Below, in pieces: positions 28,915 to 38,354 of a stretch of 64,000 bases of DNA (the first letter of the stretch is position 1; each line of letters begins with the position of its first letter). The stretch comes from Leucothrix arctica (GTDB taxonomy: Bacteria; Pseudomonadota; Gammaproteobacteria; Thiotrichales; Thiotrichaceae). The position numbers and the translations under genes were made by a program. Location: NCBI RefSeq assembly GCF_003172895.1, contig NZ_QGKL01000042.1, positions 558,001-622,000 of the forward strand, read 5' to 3'. The notes under the pieces are model-generated. The model worked only from the letters and a program-made list of their open reading frames with translations, was not told the origin of the DNA and did not search any database.

Positions 28915-30502
28915 TCCTTACTCCTTGTTGATCAACATCTATCGGCAATGTAAAGCGGAAGGTGACACCTTGCTCAGTATTATGACTAAACCAAAGGTGC
29001 CCGTTATGTGCGGCAATAATGGATCGACTAGTGGATAACCCCATCCCCATGCCGTCTTCTTTGGTAGAGTAAAATGACTGAAATAGGTTTTCTTCCTGCT
29101 TATCGGTGATGCCTTTACCGCTATCACACACTGAAATTTGTACGGCACTATCATCGTGCGGTATCGCAGAGATTTTTATACATCGGTCGCTATTGGTTAA
29201 GCCTTGCATCGCATCGCTAGCGTTACGGATGAGGTTTAAAATAACCTGTTGAACTTGAGTCGCGTCAGCTATAACCAATGGTAGTTCTGGGGTGATATTT
29301 GTTTTTATTCGAGTATTAAAAAATAAACCTTCAACTTTAATGAAATTAAGACACTCATCTAACAAGTCATTTAAATTCACAGTTTCGTACTGATTAGTTT
29401 TGGGTTTCACAATCGCACGCAGCTGCTTTATAATTTCGCCACTGCGTAACGCTTGTTCTTCAATGCTTTCTAGTGCTTGTTTAACTTTCCCTAAGTCAGG
29501 ATTGTCTGTGCTAATTCGGTTTTTTGCAGCAGCACAGCGGCTAACGATGGCGGTTAGCGGCTGGTTAAGCTCATGTGCAATGCTGGCGGTCATTTCACCC
29601 AGCATGTTGAGTCTATTGGTATGAGAGAACTCTTGGCGCTGGCGCTCTGCGTTTTGCTGTGCCACCTTAAGCTTGGTCCTATCAATATAGGCACTCAAGA
29701 TGGCTGGCTTTTCTCTCCAATAAATGAGGCTTGACTTAACTTCCAAGTGCCTGATCGAGCTATCTCGATGCAGAGCGTCTACTTCATAATTTGTCGGTGC
29801 TGCTTCACCGTTCATTCGAGCTTGAATATACCCATCCATGCGATAACGCTCGTAGGGAGCAAATAAGGCTGATACTTTTTCTAGTTCTAAAACTTGATCG
29901 TAACTCTCATAACCCAAAATATTGATCAGCGACTTATTCACAAATAGCGCCCGCTCATTTCGATGAATCAGCACGCCCTCAATAGACTCGACCATAATTT
30001 CATGAAGCCCATCACTGTCTTTTTGGGCTTTCAGTTCGGTCAACTTCTGATCTGTGACATCAAACATCATACCGTCAAGTATGAGTTTAGGAATGGTTGC
30101 GTCAGGGGAGGTGCAGTATTCTGCGGTGTAATTTGCCTCACCTCTTATCATGACCCATTTCTCTTCGCCTGTTTTTGTAATGAGGCGGTGAGTCACTTCA
30201 AAAGGAAGTTCTTGCTTGATGGCTGTTTGTATTTCTTCCCAAACATGCGCTTGTTGCTCAGGAACGACTAATGACCTGAGGGATGGTACGCCTTCATCCA
30301 TTAATTCTTGATCGATATACCCAGTTAGGTCGTATGCGCCTTGACTGACAAATAAAGCTGTCCAATCACAGTTATTCAAACACCTAAAAATCACACAGGG
30401 CAAACGCTCTACAATATTTTCTAAGAAGGTGTCTTCTGAAGAATCACTTTTGCTTATTTCAGGTTTCATTTGAGTATCTTTGGGGGTAAAAACAATAGAC
30501 AT
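28907..30502 (-). CDS. FixL-like PAS-domain sensor histidine kinase
   Basis: The 531-residue kinase has two PAS domains (about residues 27-152 and 162-280), a HisKA helix with the phospho-acceptor H310 in MTASIAHELNQPLTAI, and an ATP-binding domain with N-box NLIRNASDAM and G-box DSGKGITDKQE and GMGMGLSTSR. No transmembrane segment is visible, so it is cytosolic like many oxygen or redox sensors. I do not see the FixL-type haem histidine clearly, so the signal is unknown. GATC-rich sequence with AGAAG precedes the chosen ATG; a start at residue 12 is possible. It is divergent from hdeD across element copy D. Confidence 0.9.
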   Translation of the reverse strand: MSIVFTPKDTQMKPEISKSDSSEDTFLENIVERLPCVIFRCLNNCDWTALFVSQGAYDLTGYIDQELMDEGVPSLRSLVVPEQQAHVWEEIQTAIKQELPFEVTHRLITKTGEEKWVMIRGEANYTAEYCTSPDATIPKLILDGMMFDVTDQKLTELKAQKDSDGLHEIMVESIEGVLIHRNERALFVNKSLINILGYESYDQVLELEKVSALFAPYERYRMDGYIQARMNGEAAPTNYEVDALHRDSSIRHLEVKSSLIYWREKPAILSAYIDRTKLKVAQQNAERQRQEFSHTNRLNMLGEMTASIAHELNQPLTAIVSRCAAAKNRISTDNPDLGKVKQALESIEEQALRSGEIIKQLRAIVKPKTNQYETVNLNDLLDECLNFIKVEGLFFNTRIKTNITPELPLVIADATQVQQVILNLIRNASDAMQGLTNSDRCIKISAIPHDDSAVQISVCDSGKGITDKQEENLFQSFYSTKEDGMGMGLSTSRSIIAAHNGHLWFSHNTEQGVTFRFTLPIDVDQQGVRND

Positions 30503-30580
30503 CAGGGATCTTCTAATATGATTATTATCGTCATTTATAGCAATGGTTTATTTCAAAATTTCGATAAATACTCAGCAGCA

Positions 30581-30607
30581 CTAAGTACTTTCCACAATCA
30601 AACTACG
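30581..30607 (+). promoter_or_regulatory. shared stress-island element, copy D (between the PAS kinase and hdeD)
   Basis: CTAAG at 30581 (one mismatch), CCACA at 30592 and CTACG at 30603, with 11-bp spacings in direct orientation. The last box continues CTACGTATAA. It ends 90 bp before the hdeD ATG and lies about 80 bp upstream of the divergent PAS kinase, so the kinase/regulator pair could be under the same control. Confidence 0.65.
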
Positions 30608-30696
30608 TATAAGCTCGACTGTTTCAGCGATTTAAAAAGCGTAACCTTATTGCCATGATAAAGATCGTTTTCTGATACTTTTTAAGGAATAAGGTA

Positions 30697-31299
30697 ATGA
30701 CACAAGCAAGCATGAACAATGAAACGATACAAAGTAATGATATTAAAGATGCCCAACTTGAGGTGCTTGCTATGATTCCTAAGTTTGGCACTTACTCCAT
30801 CATTATCGGAATATTACTCATACTGACAGGTTGTCTTGGGGTACTACTACCTGGTGTGATCGCAGTAGAGGCCACATTGATCATCGGAGCCACTCTCTTG
30901 TTAGGGAGTATTTTTTGGCTAGTACACATCTATAACTACAAATCATATGGCTGGGTTCAGTGGTTGAAACCAATCATACTATTAATCACTGGTTGCTTAA
31001 TGTTGTTTTACCCACTCCGTGGTGTTGCCTTTATTGGTTCACTGCTACTGGTTTACTTAGTATTAGATGCACTGAGTAGCTTTACATTTGCCTACTTATT
31101 ACGTCCAGTAAAAGGCTGGGGTTGGATGATTTTTAATGGGGTGACATCATTAGCACTGGCAGTATTATTTCTAATGAGCTGGCCAGAAGGCACGCTAATT
31201 ATCATTGGTCTATATATTTCTATTAGTCTATTCTTTGATGGTTGGGCTCTACTGTATATGGGTTGGATGCAGCGTCAATTAACCAAAGACCAAGCCTGA
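30697..31299 (+). CDS. hdeD: HdeD-family acid-resistance membrane protein
   Basis: A 200-residue inner-membrane protein with six hydrophobic helices, matching the DUF308/HdeD family: GTYSIIIGILLILTGCLGVL, the ATLLLGSIFWLVH segment and the GWGWMIFNGVTSLALAVLFL repeat. HdeD is associated with acid resistance at high cell density in E. coli; its mechanism is unknown. Element copy D lies upstream. The two halves each contain a three-helix repeat with G-x-x-LI-x-G motifs. The gene converges on the hybrid kinase over a perfect inverted repeat. Confidence 0.85.
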   Translation: MTQASMNNETIQSNDIKDAQLEVLAMIPKFGTYSIIIGILLILTGCLGVLLPGVIAVEATLIIGATLLLGSIFWLVHIYNYKSYGWVQWLKPIILLITGCLMLFYPLRGVAFIGSLLLVYLVLDALSSFTFAYLLRPVKGWGWMIFNGVTSLALAVLFLMSWPEGTLIIIGLYISISLFFDGWALLYMGWMQRQLTKDQA

Positions 31300-31316
31300 C
31301 TTAAGGACACGTTTAA

Positions 31317-31359
31317 CGCGTAGACTTCGAGCTGTACACATACCTCCGAAGTCTACGCG
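31317..31359. repeat. perfect 13-bp inverted repeat between hdeD and the hybrid kinase
   Basis: CGCGTAGACTTCG (31317-31329) and its exact complement CGAAGTCTACGCG (31347-31359), with a 17-base spacer. The right arm covers the stop codon of the hybrid kinase gene. It has no U-run, so it may be a weak or bidirectional terminator, or a protein-binding palindrome. Confidence 0.75.
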
Positions 31360-33272
31360 CCAGCAGGTTTAATCAATGACAGTAGTTGATCGATATTGAC
31401 GGGTTTAGCTAGTACCGTGCAATTTTCTAGTTTGCCCGCCTCCAACGTCTGATCCGAAATATCACCAGACATAATGACCACAGGAATCGACTTCTTAGTC
31501 GCCGCTCTAAGTTGACTGATAAGCTCCACGCCATTCATCTCAGGAAGTCGGTAGTCGGTCAAAATAAAGTCAGGCTGAGTACCTTCTTGAATATGTTTAA
31601 GCGCCTCTTTACCACAGCTCGCAGTCACCACATCCATATCAAAAACACCGAGCAGTTCTGCCATCGCATCGACTATTGCAGGATCATCATCAACAACCAA
31701 AACAGTTAAACCATCACATGACATAGTTTTAGTAAACGAATGATTATTATCACTTTCATTTAAAGCATCTAACAGTGAAGATTGACTTAAAGGCACATCA
31801 ACACTAAACGTTGAGCCTTTGCCGACTACCGATGAAACAGCAGTATTATGATCAAGAATACCTGCGATTTTTTTCACTATCGACAAGCCTAAACCCAAGC
31901 CTTTAGTCCTGTCTCGCACCGGATTATTAAGCTGATGATAGTCATTAAAAATACCCTCGAGCTCGTGTTCTGGAATGCCTTGCCCAGTGTCAGACACCGC
32001 TATACACACGTGTTCATCATGCAACTGACAGTCAATACTAATTGTTCCAGCGCAGGTATAGCGAATCGCGTTTGTGAGGTAGTTCTCAACAATGCGCGCC
32101 AACAATGCAGGGTCAGTTTTGACAACACACGTCACTGGAGAACAGGTAAATGTTAAACCTTTCGCTGCGATCTGTTCCGAATTACACGCCTCCATTTTTT
32201 TGAGAAAATCAACTAACGGTACTTCAACTTTGTGGGGAGTAATCGAGCCCGATTCAAGCGTACAAATATCCAGTAACGCGTCCAATAAGCCACCCATAGA
32301 GTCGAGCGATAAATTCATTTTTTCGCTAAGTTCTATTTGCTTGGGTTGGTCTAGTTGAACCGATAGTGTAGAGAGGTAGAGTCGTAAGGCTTGTAATGGC
32401 TGCCTAAGATCGTGACTCGCAGCGGCCAGAAAGCGAGACTTTTCTTGAGTCGCATCTTCTGCTTGTTGCTTTGCCAGTCGTAGCTCTTCTTCAAACGCTT
32501 TTCTGGCAGAAATATCACGGATTGCAGCGGCCACCATCATGCCATCAGCGGTATCAATGGGACTGAGACTAATTTCAATAGGAAGGTTACGGCCATCCTT
32601 CGTTACCGCCGATAAGTCTAAACCAGTCCCCATTCCTCGTGCTATGGGGTTACTAGAAAACGTATCTCTATGAGCAGCATGTGCGGATCGATAAGGCTGT
32701 GGCACTAAATCATCGACGTTCATAAGCTTTAGCTCACTCGCGCTATAACCCAGTAACTCAACCACTCGATGATTGGTTACTTTTATATTGCCAAGGTTAT
32801 CAACAACCACGGTCGCATCCGGTGCTGAGTCAAGAAAGGCGTGGGCTTGAACAAGGTCTAACTTGCGCTGCACTCGTTCTGTAATATCGATAATGATCGC
32901 GACATACACAGACCTTTGGTCAAAGTGCATTTTTTGTAGGTGCACTTCTGTAGGGTATTCAGTGCCGTCTTTACGGCGGTGTAGCGTGTTGAATTGAATC
33001 TTTTGTTTTTCATCCAATGCCAACGTCTTGATGACTTGGTTAAACGTTTCATTGGTATGTTCAGGCTTTATGTCTACCGGCGTCATAGCCAACAGCTCAT
33101 CCATGCCATAGCCCAGATTCTTTCGCGCCCCTTTATTGACTTGGATAAACTTTAAAGTGGCTGTATCAAATATGTAAATTTCATTCAGAGAGTTTTCCAG
33201 CACATTACTTAAATTAAGCTCATTGATCGTGTCGATTTTGCTTGTCTTTATAGCGCTGTCAGATTTCGTCAT
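31353..33272 (-). CDS. hybrid PAS histidine kinase with a C-terminal receiver
   Basis: The 639-residue protein has two PAS domains (about residues 20-135 and 140-265) and a HisKA helix with H287 in LAAASHDLRQPLQALRLYLS. An HATPase domain follows (VENYLTNAIRYT N-box; SDTGQGIPEHELEGIF; GLGLGLSIVKKIA) and then a receiver domain (VLVVDDDPAIVDAMAEL; acceptor Asp in FILTDYRLPEMNG). There are no membrane segments. The HDLRQPL family often feeds a separate output regulator; the FixJ-like regulator nearby is one candidate. Its promoter region is shared with the arginine deiminase operon and contains element copy E, in which boxes face both ways. Confidence 0.92.
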   Translation of the reverse strand: MTKSDSAIKTSKIDTINELNLSNVLENSLNEIYIFDTATLKFIQVNKGARKNLGYGMDELLAMTPVDIKPEHTNETFNQVIKTLALDEKQKIQFNTLHRRKDGTEYPTEVHLQKMHFDQRSVYVAIIIDITERVQRKLDLVQAHAFLDSAPDATVVVDNLGNIKVTNHRVVELLGYSASELKLMNVDDLVPQPYRSAHAAHRDTFSSNPIARGMGTGLDLSAVTKDGRNLPIEISLSPIDTADGMMVAAAIRDISARKAFEEELRLAKQQAEDATQEKSRFLAAASHDLRQPLQALRLYLSTLSVQLDQPKQIELSEKMNLSLDSMGGLLDALLDICTLESGSITPHKVEVPLVDFLKKMEACNSEQIAAKGLTFTCSPVTCVVKTDPALLARIVENYLTNAIRYTCAGTISIDCQLHDEHVCIAVSDTGQGIPEHELEGIFNDYHQLNNPVRDRTKGLGLGLSIVKKIAGILDHNTAVSSVVGKGSTFSVDVPLSQSSLLDALNESDNNHSFTKTMSCDGLTVLVVDDDPAIVDAMAELLGVFDMDVVTASCGKEALKHIQEGTQPDFILTDYRLPEMNGVELISQLRAATKKSIPVVIMSGDISDQTLEAGKLENCTVLAKPVNIDQLLSLIKPAGA

Positions 33273-33358
33273 ATTATTCTCAGATGAAATATTTAGACCA
33301 AGGTCCTAGTAAGTTTAGCTTAATAGGGATGAATATTCACAGAAAGATCTAACTAGTA

Positions 33359-33403
33359 CGTAGACACTTGTGGCAACTACGTAGTGCGTTAAGCACATCT
33401 ACG
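33359..33403. promoter_or_regulatory. shared stress-island element, copy E (divergent: hybrid kinase and arc operon)
   Basis: On the minus strand CTACG ends at 33380, CCACA at 33369 and CTACG at 33359 (11 and 10 bp). On the plus strand CTACG stands at 33377 and 33399, 22 bp apart, the second continuing GGATAG. The two arrays share the palindrome CTACGTAG at 33377-33384. The plus-strand array ends 94 bp before the arc carrier ATG, and the other faces the hybrid kinase. Confidence 0.65.
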
Positions 33404-33496
33404 GATAGTTAGTCACAGCACTAAGCCCTAAAGTTAATCCTCATCAGTTGTTCTAGTGTACGCACAGCGTGTTTACACACTATTGGAGGATACCAA

Positions 33497-34960
33497 ATGG
33501 CTAATTCAACCGAAAGCCCGCTACAACCACCCACCGAGAAATCGGGCATGGTCAACGCGATACAATCAAAATTCCCGACGGCTTATACCATTCTGTTTGG
33601 CCTAATTGTATTCATGGCTGCGCTAACTTGGATCGTACCTGCGGGGCAGTTCGACCGAGTCCAAAATGAAGCCTTAGGTAAAGATGTTCCCGTACCCGGC
33701 ACTTATCAGCTGGTGGATGCAAATCATCAGGGCATCTCCGACATTCTCATGGCGCCCATTCAAGGCTTTTACGATCCTGACTCAGGGATGGCTAATGCCA
33801 TTGATGTCGCTTTATTTGTGCTAGTAATTGGTGGCTTTCTGGGTGTAGTTAATTCTACAGGTGCTATCAATACTGGCATAGCACGTGCGATGACTCGCAT
33901 GAAGGGGAAAGAAATATGGATGATCCCCATCATGATGGCGTTATTCGCTGCTGGAGGAACAACCTACGGCATGGCGGAAGAAACGCTGGCGTTTTATATC
34001 CTCATCATTCCTATCATGATTGCCGCTGGCTACGACTCAGTAACAGGCGTCGCGATCATAATGCTCGGCGCTGGCATTGGCGTACTGGGCTCTACTATCA
34101 ACCCATTTGCAACGACGATTGCCTCTAACGCTGCAGGTATTCCTTTCACTGAAGGAATGACATTGCGCTTAGTTATTTTGGTGGTGGGTTGGTTGATTTG
34201 TACCGCATACGTGATGTGGTATGCCCATAGAGTTCGGAAAGACCCAAGCAAGTCCATCGTGGCCGCACAAAATGAAAGCAATAAAGAGTTCTTTCTGAAG
34301 CAAGTCGCCGCAGACGATGCACGTTTGACTAAATCTCAGTCGGTTATTTTGGTGGTGTTTTCCCTGACTTTCGCCGTGATGGTGTGGGGTGTTTCATCGC
34401 AAGGCTGGTGGATGGGAAAAATGGCATCACTATTTCTTGGTTCAGCACTCGTTATTGGTGTGATTGGTCGAGTCGGTGAAAAAGGATTTAGCGATGCCTT
34501 CGTTGAAGGTGCGCGTGATCTACTGGGTGTTGCCTTAATCATTGGTATCGCAAGAGGCATCGTGGTTGTGATGGATGCAGGGCATATTACCGACACCATT
34601 TTGAACTGGTCTGCGGAGTCCGTAAAAGGCTATTCAGCCGTGGTTTTCATCAATGTTATGTACGGCATCGAAGTGCTGCTTTCATTTTTTGTGCCTTCCA
34701 CTTCAGGCTTAGCGGTCTTGAGTATGCCAATCATGGCGCCACTCGCTGACTTTTCAGGCGTCGGTCGTGAGCTTGTGGTAACGGCTTACCAATCAGCGTG
34801 TGGCATCGTTAATTTGATTACACCAACCTCGGCTGTTGTCGTGGGTGGTCTTGCGATTGGACGAGTGTCTTACGACAAGTGGATACGCTTTGTTTGGCCA
34901 CTATTGATCATCCTTTCTATTCTCATTATGGCGGCACTTAGTCTCGGTGCAATGGCTTAA
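33497..34960 (+). CDS. YfcC/DcuC-type carrier, likely arginine/ornithine exchanger of the ADI pathway
   Basis: A 487-residue inner-membrane carrier with about 12 helices, beginning with a polar stretch and TILFGLIVFMAALTWIVPAG (the WIVPAGQF motif is diagnostic of YfcC/ArcD-like C4-dicarboxylate-type carriers). Other conserved features are AAGGTTYGMAEETLAFY, AGIGVLGSTINPFATTIASN and ITPTSAVVVGGLAIGRVSYD. It precedes arcA by 44 bp, so an arginine:ornithine exchange role is likely from context, although classical ArcD belongs to the APC superfamily. GGAGGAT lies just before the ATG. It heads the arc operon. Confidence 0.87.
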   Translation: MANSTESPLQPPTEKSGMVNAIQSKFPTAYTILFGLIVFMAALTWIVPAGQFDRVQNEALGKDVPVPGTYQLVDANHQGISDILMAPIQGFYDPDSGMANAIDVALFVLVIGGFLGVVNSTGAINTGIARAMTRMKGKEIWMIPIMMALFAAGGTTYGMAEETLAFYILIIPIMIAAGYDSVTGVAIIMLGAGIGVLGSTINPFATTIASNAAGIPFTEGMTLRLVILVVGWLICTAYVMWYAHRVRKDPSKSIVAAQNESNKEFFLKQVAADDARLTKSQSVILVVFSLTFAVMVWGVSSQGWWMGKMASLFLGSALVIGVIGRVGEKGFSDAFVEGARDLLGVALIIGIARGIVVVMDAGHITDTILNWSAESVKGYSAVVFINVMYGIEVLLSFFVPSTSGLAVLSMPIMAPLADFSGVGRELVVTAYQSACGIVNLITPTSAVVVGGLAIGRVSYDKWIRFVWPLLIILSILIMAALSLGAMA

Positions 34961-35004
34961 TAATCAATTATCTACAGACGTAGAACTGTTAAAAGGTAAA
35001 TAGC

Positions 35005-36246
35005 ATGTCTCATAACTTAACCGAAGCACTCGGTGTTCATTCTGAAGTTGGAAAATTGCATAAAGTCATCGTATGCCGACCGGGTTTGGCACATACCCGT
35101 GTCACCCCAATGAATTGCAACGAGCTATTATTCGACGATGTATTTTGGGTAGAACAGGCAAAAAAGGACCATGCTGATTTTTGCTTACGCATGACAGAGC
35201 GCGGTATCGATGTGTTAGATGTTCATGAGTTACTCGCGGAAGTTCTGTCTTCGCCTCAAAGCCGTACTTGGGTGTTAGACCGTCGCATTACCGAAGATCA
35301 AGTCGGCGTTGGCATGTTAGACGAACTAAGAGGCTGGCTCAATGAGATGAAGCCTGCTGACTTAGCTGAGTTCCTTATTGGGGGTATCGCTGTTCATGAC
35401 CTTCCGTTTAAACCTCATGGCATGTTTGGCAGTTACCTAGGCTCTGAGGGGTTTGTTATTCCACCTGTTCCAAACGCTATTTTCACACGTGACAATAGTT
35501 GCTGGATTTATAACGGTCTGACGCTAAACCCAATGCATTGGCAAGCGCGCCGACAGGAAACGCTGTTAATGGCGGCTATCTATCGTTTTCACCCTTTATT
35601 TACCGCGCAAGCGATGAATATCTGGTGGGGTGACCCTGATATTGATCACGGCCCAGCAACGCTTGAGGGTGGCGATGTGATGCCTATCGGTAATGGCACT
35701 GTTTTAATTGGCATGGGTGAGCGCTCAACACCACAAGCGGTGGGGCAGGTGGCTAAGTCATTATTTGCCTCCGGTGCGGCACAACGTGTGGTTGCTTGTG
35801 AAATGCCGAAAGCACGCTCAGCGATGCATTTGGATACGGTATTTAGCTTATGCGGTCACGATACTGCCACCAGCTATGTTGAAGTTGCTTCAACCATTAA
35901 GTGCTACTCATTACGCGCTGGGGATGTTGCGGGAACGGTTGATATTCGTGAAGAAAAGAAAGACTTATTTGATGTAACCGCAGAGTGTTTGGACATTAAA
36001 AAGTTACAGGTCGTGGCCACCGGCGGCGATAGCTATGAGCGCGAGCGCGAGCAGTGGGACGACGGCAATAATGTATTTGCGCTAGAGCCAGGCGTGGTGA
36101 TTGGTTATGAGCGCAACACCTTTACTAATGACAAGTTACGCGAAGCCGGTATCGAAGTGATTACTGCCCGAGGCGCTGAGTTAGGCCGTGCGCGTGGTGG
36201 TGCTCACTGCATGACTTGCCCTATCCAACGCGACCCTGTTGCTTAA
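35005..36246 (+). CDS. arcA: arginine deiminase
   Basis: The 413-residue enzyme has the N-terminal substrate-loop sequence [16 protein letters not shown], the FTRDNSCWI segment, and the catalytic cysteine C402 in [11 protein letters not shown] with preceding catalytic His ([11 protein letters not shown] region). It converts arginine to citrulline and ammonia, the first step of the ADI pathway, raising pH and leading to ATP. It is slightly longer than E. faecalis-type arcA. The next gene, arcB, starts 18 bp later. The spacer before it contains CTACAGACGTAG, possibly another half-site. Confidence 0.95.
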   Translation: MSHNLTEALGVHSEVGKLHKVIVCRPGLAHTRVTPMNCNELLFDDVFWVEQAKKDHADFCLRMTERGIDVLDVHELLAEVLSSPQSRTWVLDRRITEDQVGVGMLDELRGWLNEMKPADLAEFLIGGIAVHDLPFKPHGMFGSYLGSEGFVIPPVPNAIFTRDNSCWIYNGLTLNPMHWQARRQETLLMAAIYRFHPLFTAQAMNIWWGDPDIDHGPATLEGGDVMPIGNGTVLIGMGERSTPQAVGQVAKSLFASGAAQRVVACEMPKARSAMHLDTVFSLCGHDTATSYVEVASTIKCYSLRAGDVAGTVDIREEKKDLFDVTAECLDIKKLQVVATGGDSYEREREQWDDGNNVFALEPGVVIGYERNTFTNDKLREAGIEVITARGAELGRARGGAHCMTCPIQRDPVA

Positions 36247-36264
36247 TAATTAAGGAGTTACAAA

Positions 36265-37266
36265 ATGCCATTCAATTTACGTAATCGAAGCTTGTTAAAG
36301 ATTAAAGATTTCAGCCCGACTGAAGTAAAATTCTTACTGAAATTGGCCGCTGATTTAAAGTCTGCTAAATACACGGGAACGGAACAGCAGCGTTTAAAGG
36401 GAAAGAACATCGCGCTAATCTTTGAAAAAAACTCAACACGAACCCGGGTAGGCTTTGAAGTTGCCGCCTATGATCAGGGCGCTAATGTTACTTTTCTAGG
36501 CCCAACCGGTTCACATATCGGTCACAAGGAAACCATTAAAGATACCGCTCGTGTACTAGGCAGAATTTACGATGGTATTGAGTATCGTGGTTTCGGTCAG
36601 GAGATTGTTGAGCAACTGGCTGAGTTCTCTGGCGTCCCGGTGTTTAACGGCCTCACCAATGAATATCATCCAACGCAGTTTTTGGCCGATGCATTGACCA
36701 TGCGCGAGCACAGTGAAAAACCAATGACTGAAATTACCTACTGTTTTATCGGTGATGCTGAAAATAACATGGGTGACTCCTTATTGATTGGTGGCGCCAA
36801 GCTAGGCATGAATGTGCGTTTATGTGCGCCAAAAGTGTGCTGGCCAACAAAAGAGATTATTCAATATGCAGAGTCGGTAGCCGCCGAAACTGGCACTAAT
36901 TTGTTAGTCACGGAAGACCCTACAGAAGCGGTAAAAGGCTGCGATTTTATTTATACCGATGTATGGGTATCGATGGGTGAAGCACCAGAGAAATGGCAAG
37001 AGCGCATTGATTTGCTAACACCGTATCAAGTGAATACTGAATTGATGCAAAAAACCGGCAACCCGAATACGAAATTTATGCATTGCCTACCTGCGTTTCA
37101 TAATACCGATACCACGACAGGTATGGAGATAAAGGAAAAGTTTGGACTGGACTGCATGGAAGTGACTGAAGAGGTGTTTGAATCTGAAGCATCCATCGTG
37201 TTTGATCAGGCCGAAAATCGTATGCATACGATTAAAGCGGTACTCGTTTCAATGATGGGAGACTAG
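36265..37266 (+). CDS. arcB: catabolic ornithine carbamoyltransferase
   Basis: The 333-residue enzyme has the carbamoyl-phosphate motif STRTR at 57-61, the [12 protein letters not shown] region and HCLPAFH near the ornithine-binding site. In the ADI pathway it phosphorolyses citrulline to ornithine and carbamoyl phosphate. The chain length and the sequence [11 protein letters not shown]-like start ([18 protein letters not shown]) match the catabolic type. AAGGAG stands before the ATG. It is followed by arcC with a 2-bp gap. Confidence 0.95.
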   Translation: MPFNLRNRSLLKIKDFSPTEVKFLLKLAADLKSAKYTGTEQQRLKGKNIALIFEKNSTRTRVGFEVAAYDQGANVTFLGPTGSHIGHKETIKDTARVLGRIYDGIEYRGFGQEIVEQLAEFSGVPVFNGLTNEYHPTQFLADALTMREHSEKPMTEITYCFIGDAENNMGDSLLIGGAKLGMNVRLCAPKVCWPTKEIIQYAESVAAETGTNLLVTEDPTEAVKGCDFIYTDVWVSMGEAPEKWQERIDLLTPYQVNTELMQKTGNPNTKFMHCLPAFHNTDTTTGMEIKEKFGLDCMEVTEEVFESEASIVFDQAENRMHTIKAVLVSMMGD

Positions 37267-37268
37267 TC

Positions 37269-38192
37269 ATGCTGATAGTCATAGCACTGGGCGGTAATGC
37301 CTTATTGAAGCGTGGCGAGCCTTTAACTGTGGAGAATCAACGTGCCCATACAAAGGTTGCCACTCAGTCAATCGCTGAAGTGATTGCGGCCGGCCATCAA
37401 GTCATTATTACGCATGGAAATGGCCCTCAAGTCGGTTTGTTGGCGCTACAAGGCGCTGCATATAAACCGGATGAGGCTTATCCCTTGGATGTATTGGGTG
37501 CTGAAACTGAAGGCATGATTGGCTATTTGATTGAGCAAGAGCTTGAGAATGCGCTGCCTGCGGGACAACAAGTCGTGATGCTGCTGACGCAGGTTGAAGT
37601 TGACCCGAATGACTCTGCGTTTAGCGACCCATCTAAGCCTGTAGGGCCTATCTATACCAAGGAAGAAGCGGATAGTTTGGCCACAAAACGAGGCTGGACA
37701 GTCGCAGCGGATGGTGACCATTTCCGTCGAGTCGTTGCTTCACCAAAACCCATTTCGATACCCGATATTCCCGTGATTGAGCTATTGCTAACACATGGCA
37801 TCATCGTGATTTGTGCGGGCGGTGGCGGTATTCCAATTGTACGACAACCAGATGGAAGCACTATGGGTGTTGAAGCCGTTATCGATAAGGATAGGGCGAG
37901 TGCCTTACTTGCCGAAAAGCTTGGGGCCGATATGTTACTAATGTTGACTGATGTTGATGCGGTTTATGAAAACTGGGGTACACCAAAGCAAATGCCGATC
38001 AGACAGATTTCTGCAAAGACAGTGAGTAAGCTGCCTTTAGCCAAAGGGTCTATGCAACCCAAGGTTGAAGCGGCGTGTGACTTTGCTAATGCGACAGGTG
38101 GCCATGCAGGTATTGGCACCTTAAGTGATGCTTTGAAAATTGTGGAAGGAGCCGCAGGCACCATAATTTCTAAGCATGTGCCGTTAATGTAA
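37269..38192 (+). CDS. arcC: carbamate kinase
   Basis: The 307-residue enzyme has the amino-acid-kinase N-terminus (VIALGGNALLKRGEPLT), the substrate loop THGNGPQVGLLALQ, and ICAGGGGIPIVR and DKDRASALLAEKLGAD. It transfers phosphate from carbamoyl phosphate to ADP, making ATP and releasing ammonia and CO2, so this operon yields one ATP per arginine. It is the end of the operon; a weak hairpin follows. Confidence 0.95.
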   Translation: MLIVIALGGNALLKRGEPLTVENQRAHTKVATQSIAEVIAAGHQVIITHGNGPQVGLLALQGAAYKPDEAYPLDVLGAETEGMIGYLIEQELENALPAGQQVVMLLTQVEVDPNDSAFSDPSKPVGPIYTKEEADSLATKRGWTVAADGDHFRRVVASPKPISIPDIPVIELLLTHGIIVICAGGGGIPIVRQPDGSTMGVEAVIDKDRASALLAEKLGADMLLMLTDVDAVYENWGTPKQMPIRQISAKTVSKLPLAKGSMQPKVEAACDFANATGGHAGIGTLSDALKIVEGAAGTIISKHVPLM

Positions 38193-38194
38193 TT

Positions 38195-38214
38195 GCTGTC
38201 TAAACAGCTTGTTT
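38195..38214 (+). terminator. weak terminator after arcC
   Basis: GCTGT, loop CTAA, ACAGC, then TTGTTT: a 5-bp stem with a short U-rich tail directly after the arcC stop. Confidence 0.45.
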
Positions 38215-38354
38215 AAAACGCCAATGGTGGGTGGGCCTTTGGCTATTTTAACTTTTCAAATGAATTAGCATGAACAACTAATATTCTGCCGTAAAATAAC
38301 GCTATAATCCTTTAAAATTGTTAGTCTTTATTAAGTGCACAATTAAGGATGATC

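Noticed and set aside
28907-30502. oxygen-sensing haem PAS kinase (true FixL)
   Set aside because: The kinase core fits FixL-like proteins, but I could not identify the haem-ligating histidine and its surroundings with confidence, so I call it only FixL-like.
34966-34985. element copy before arcA
   Set aside because: CTACAGACGTAG resembles two half-boxes facing each other, but it lacks the three-box array and lies inside the operon.
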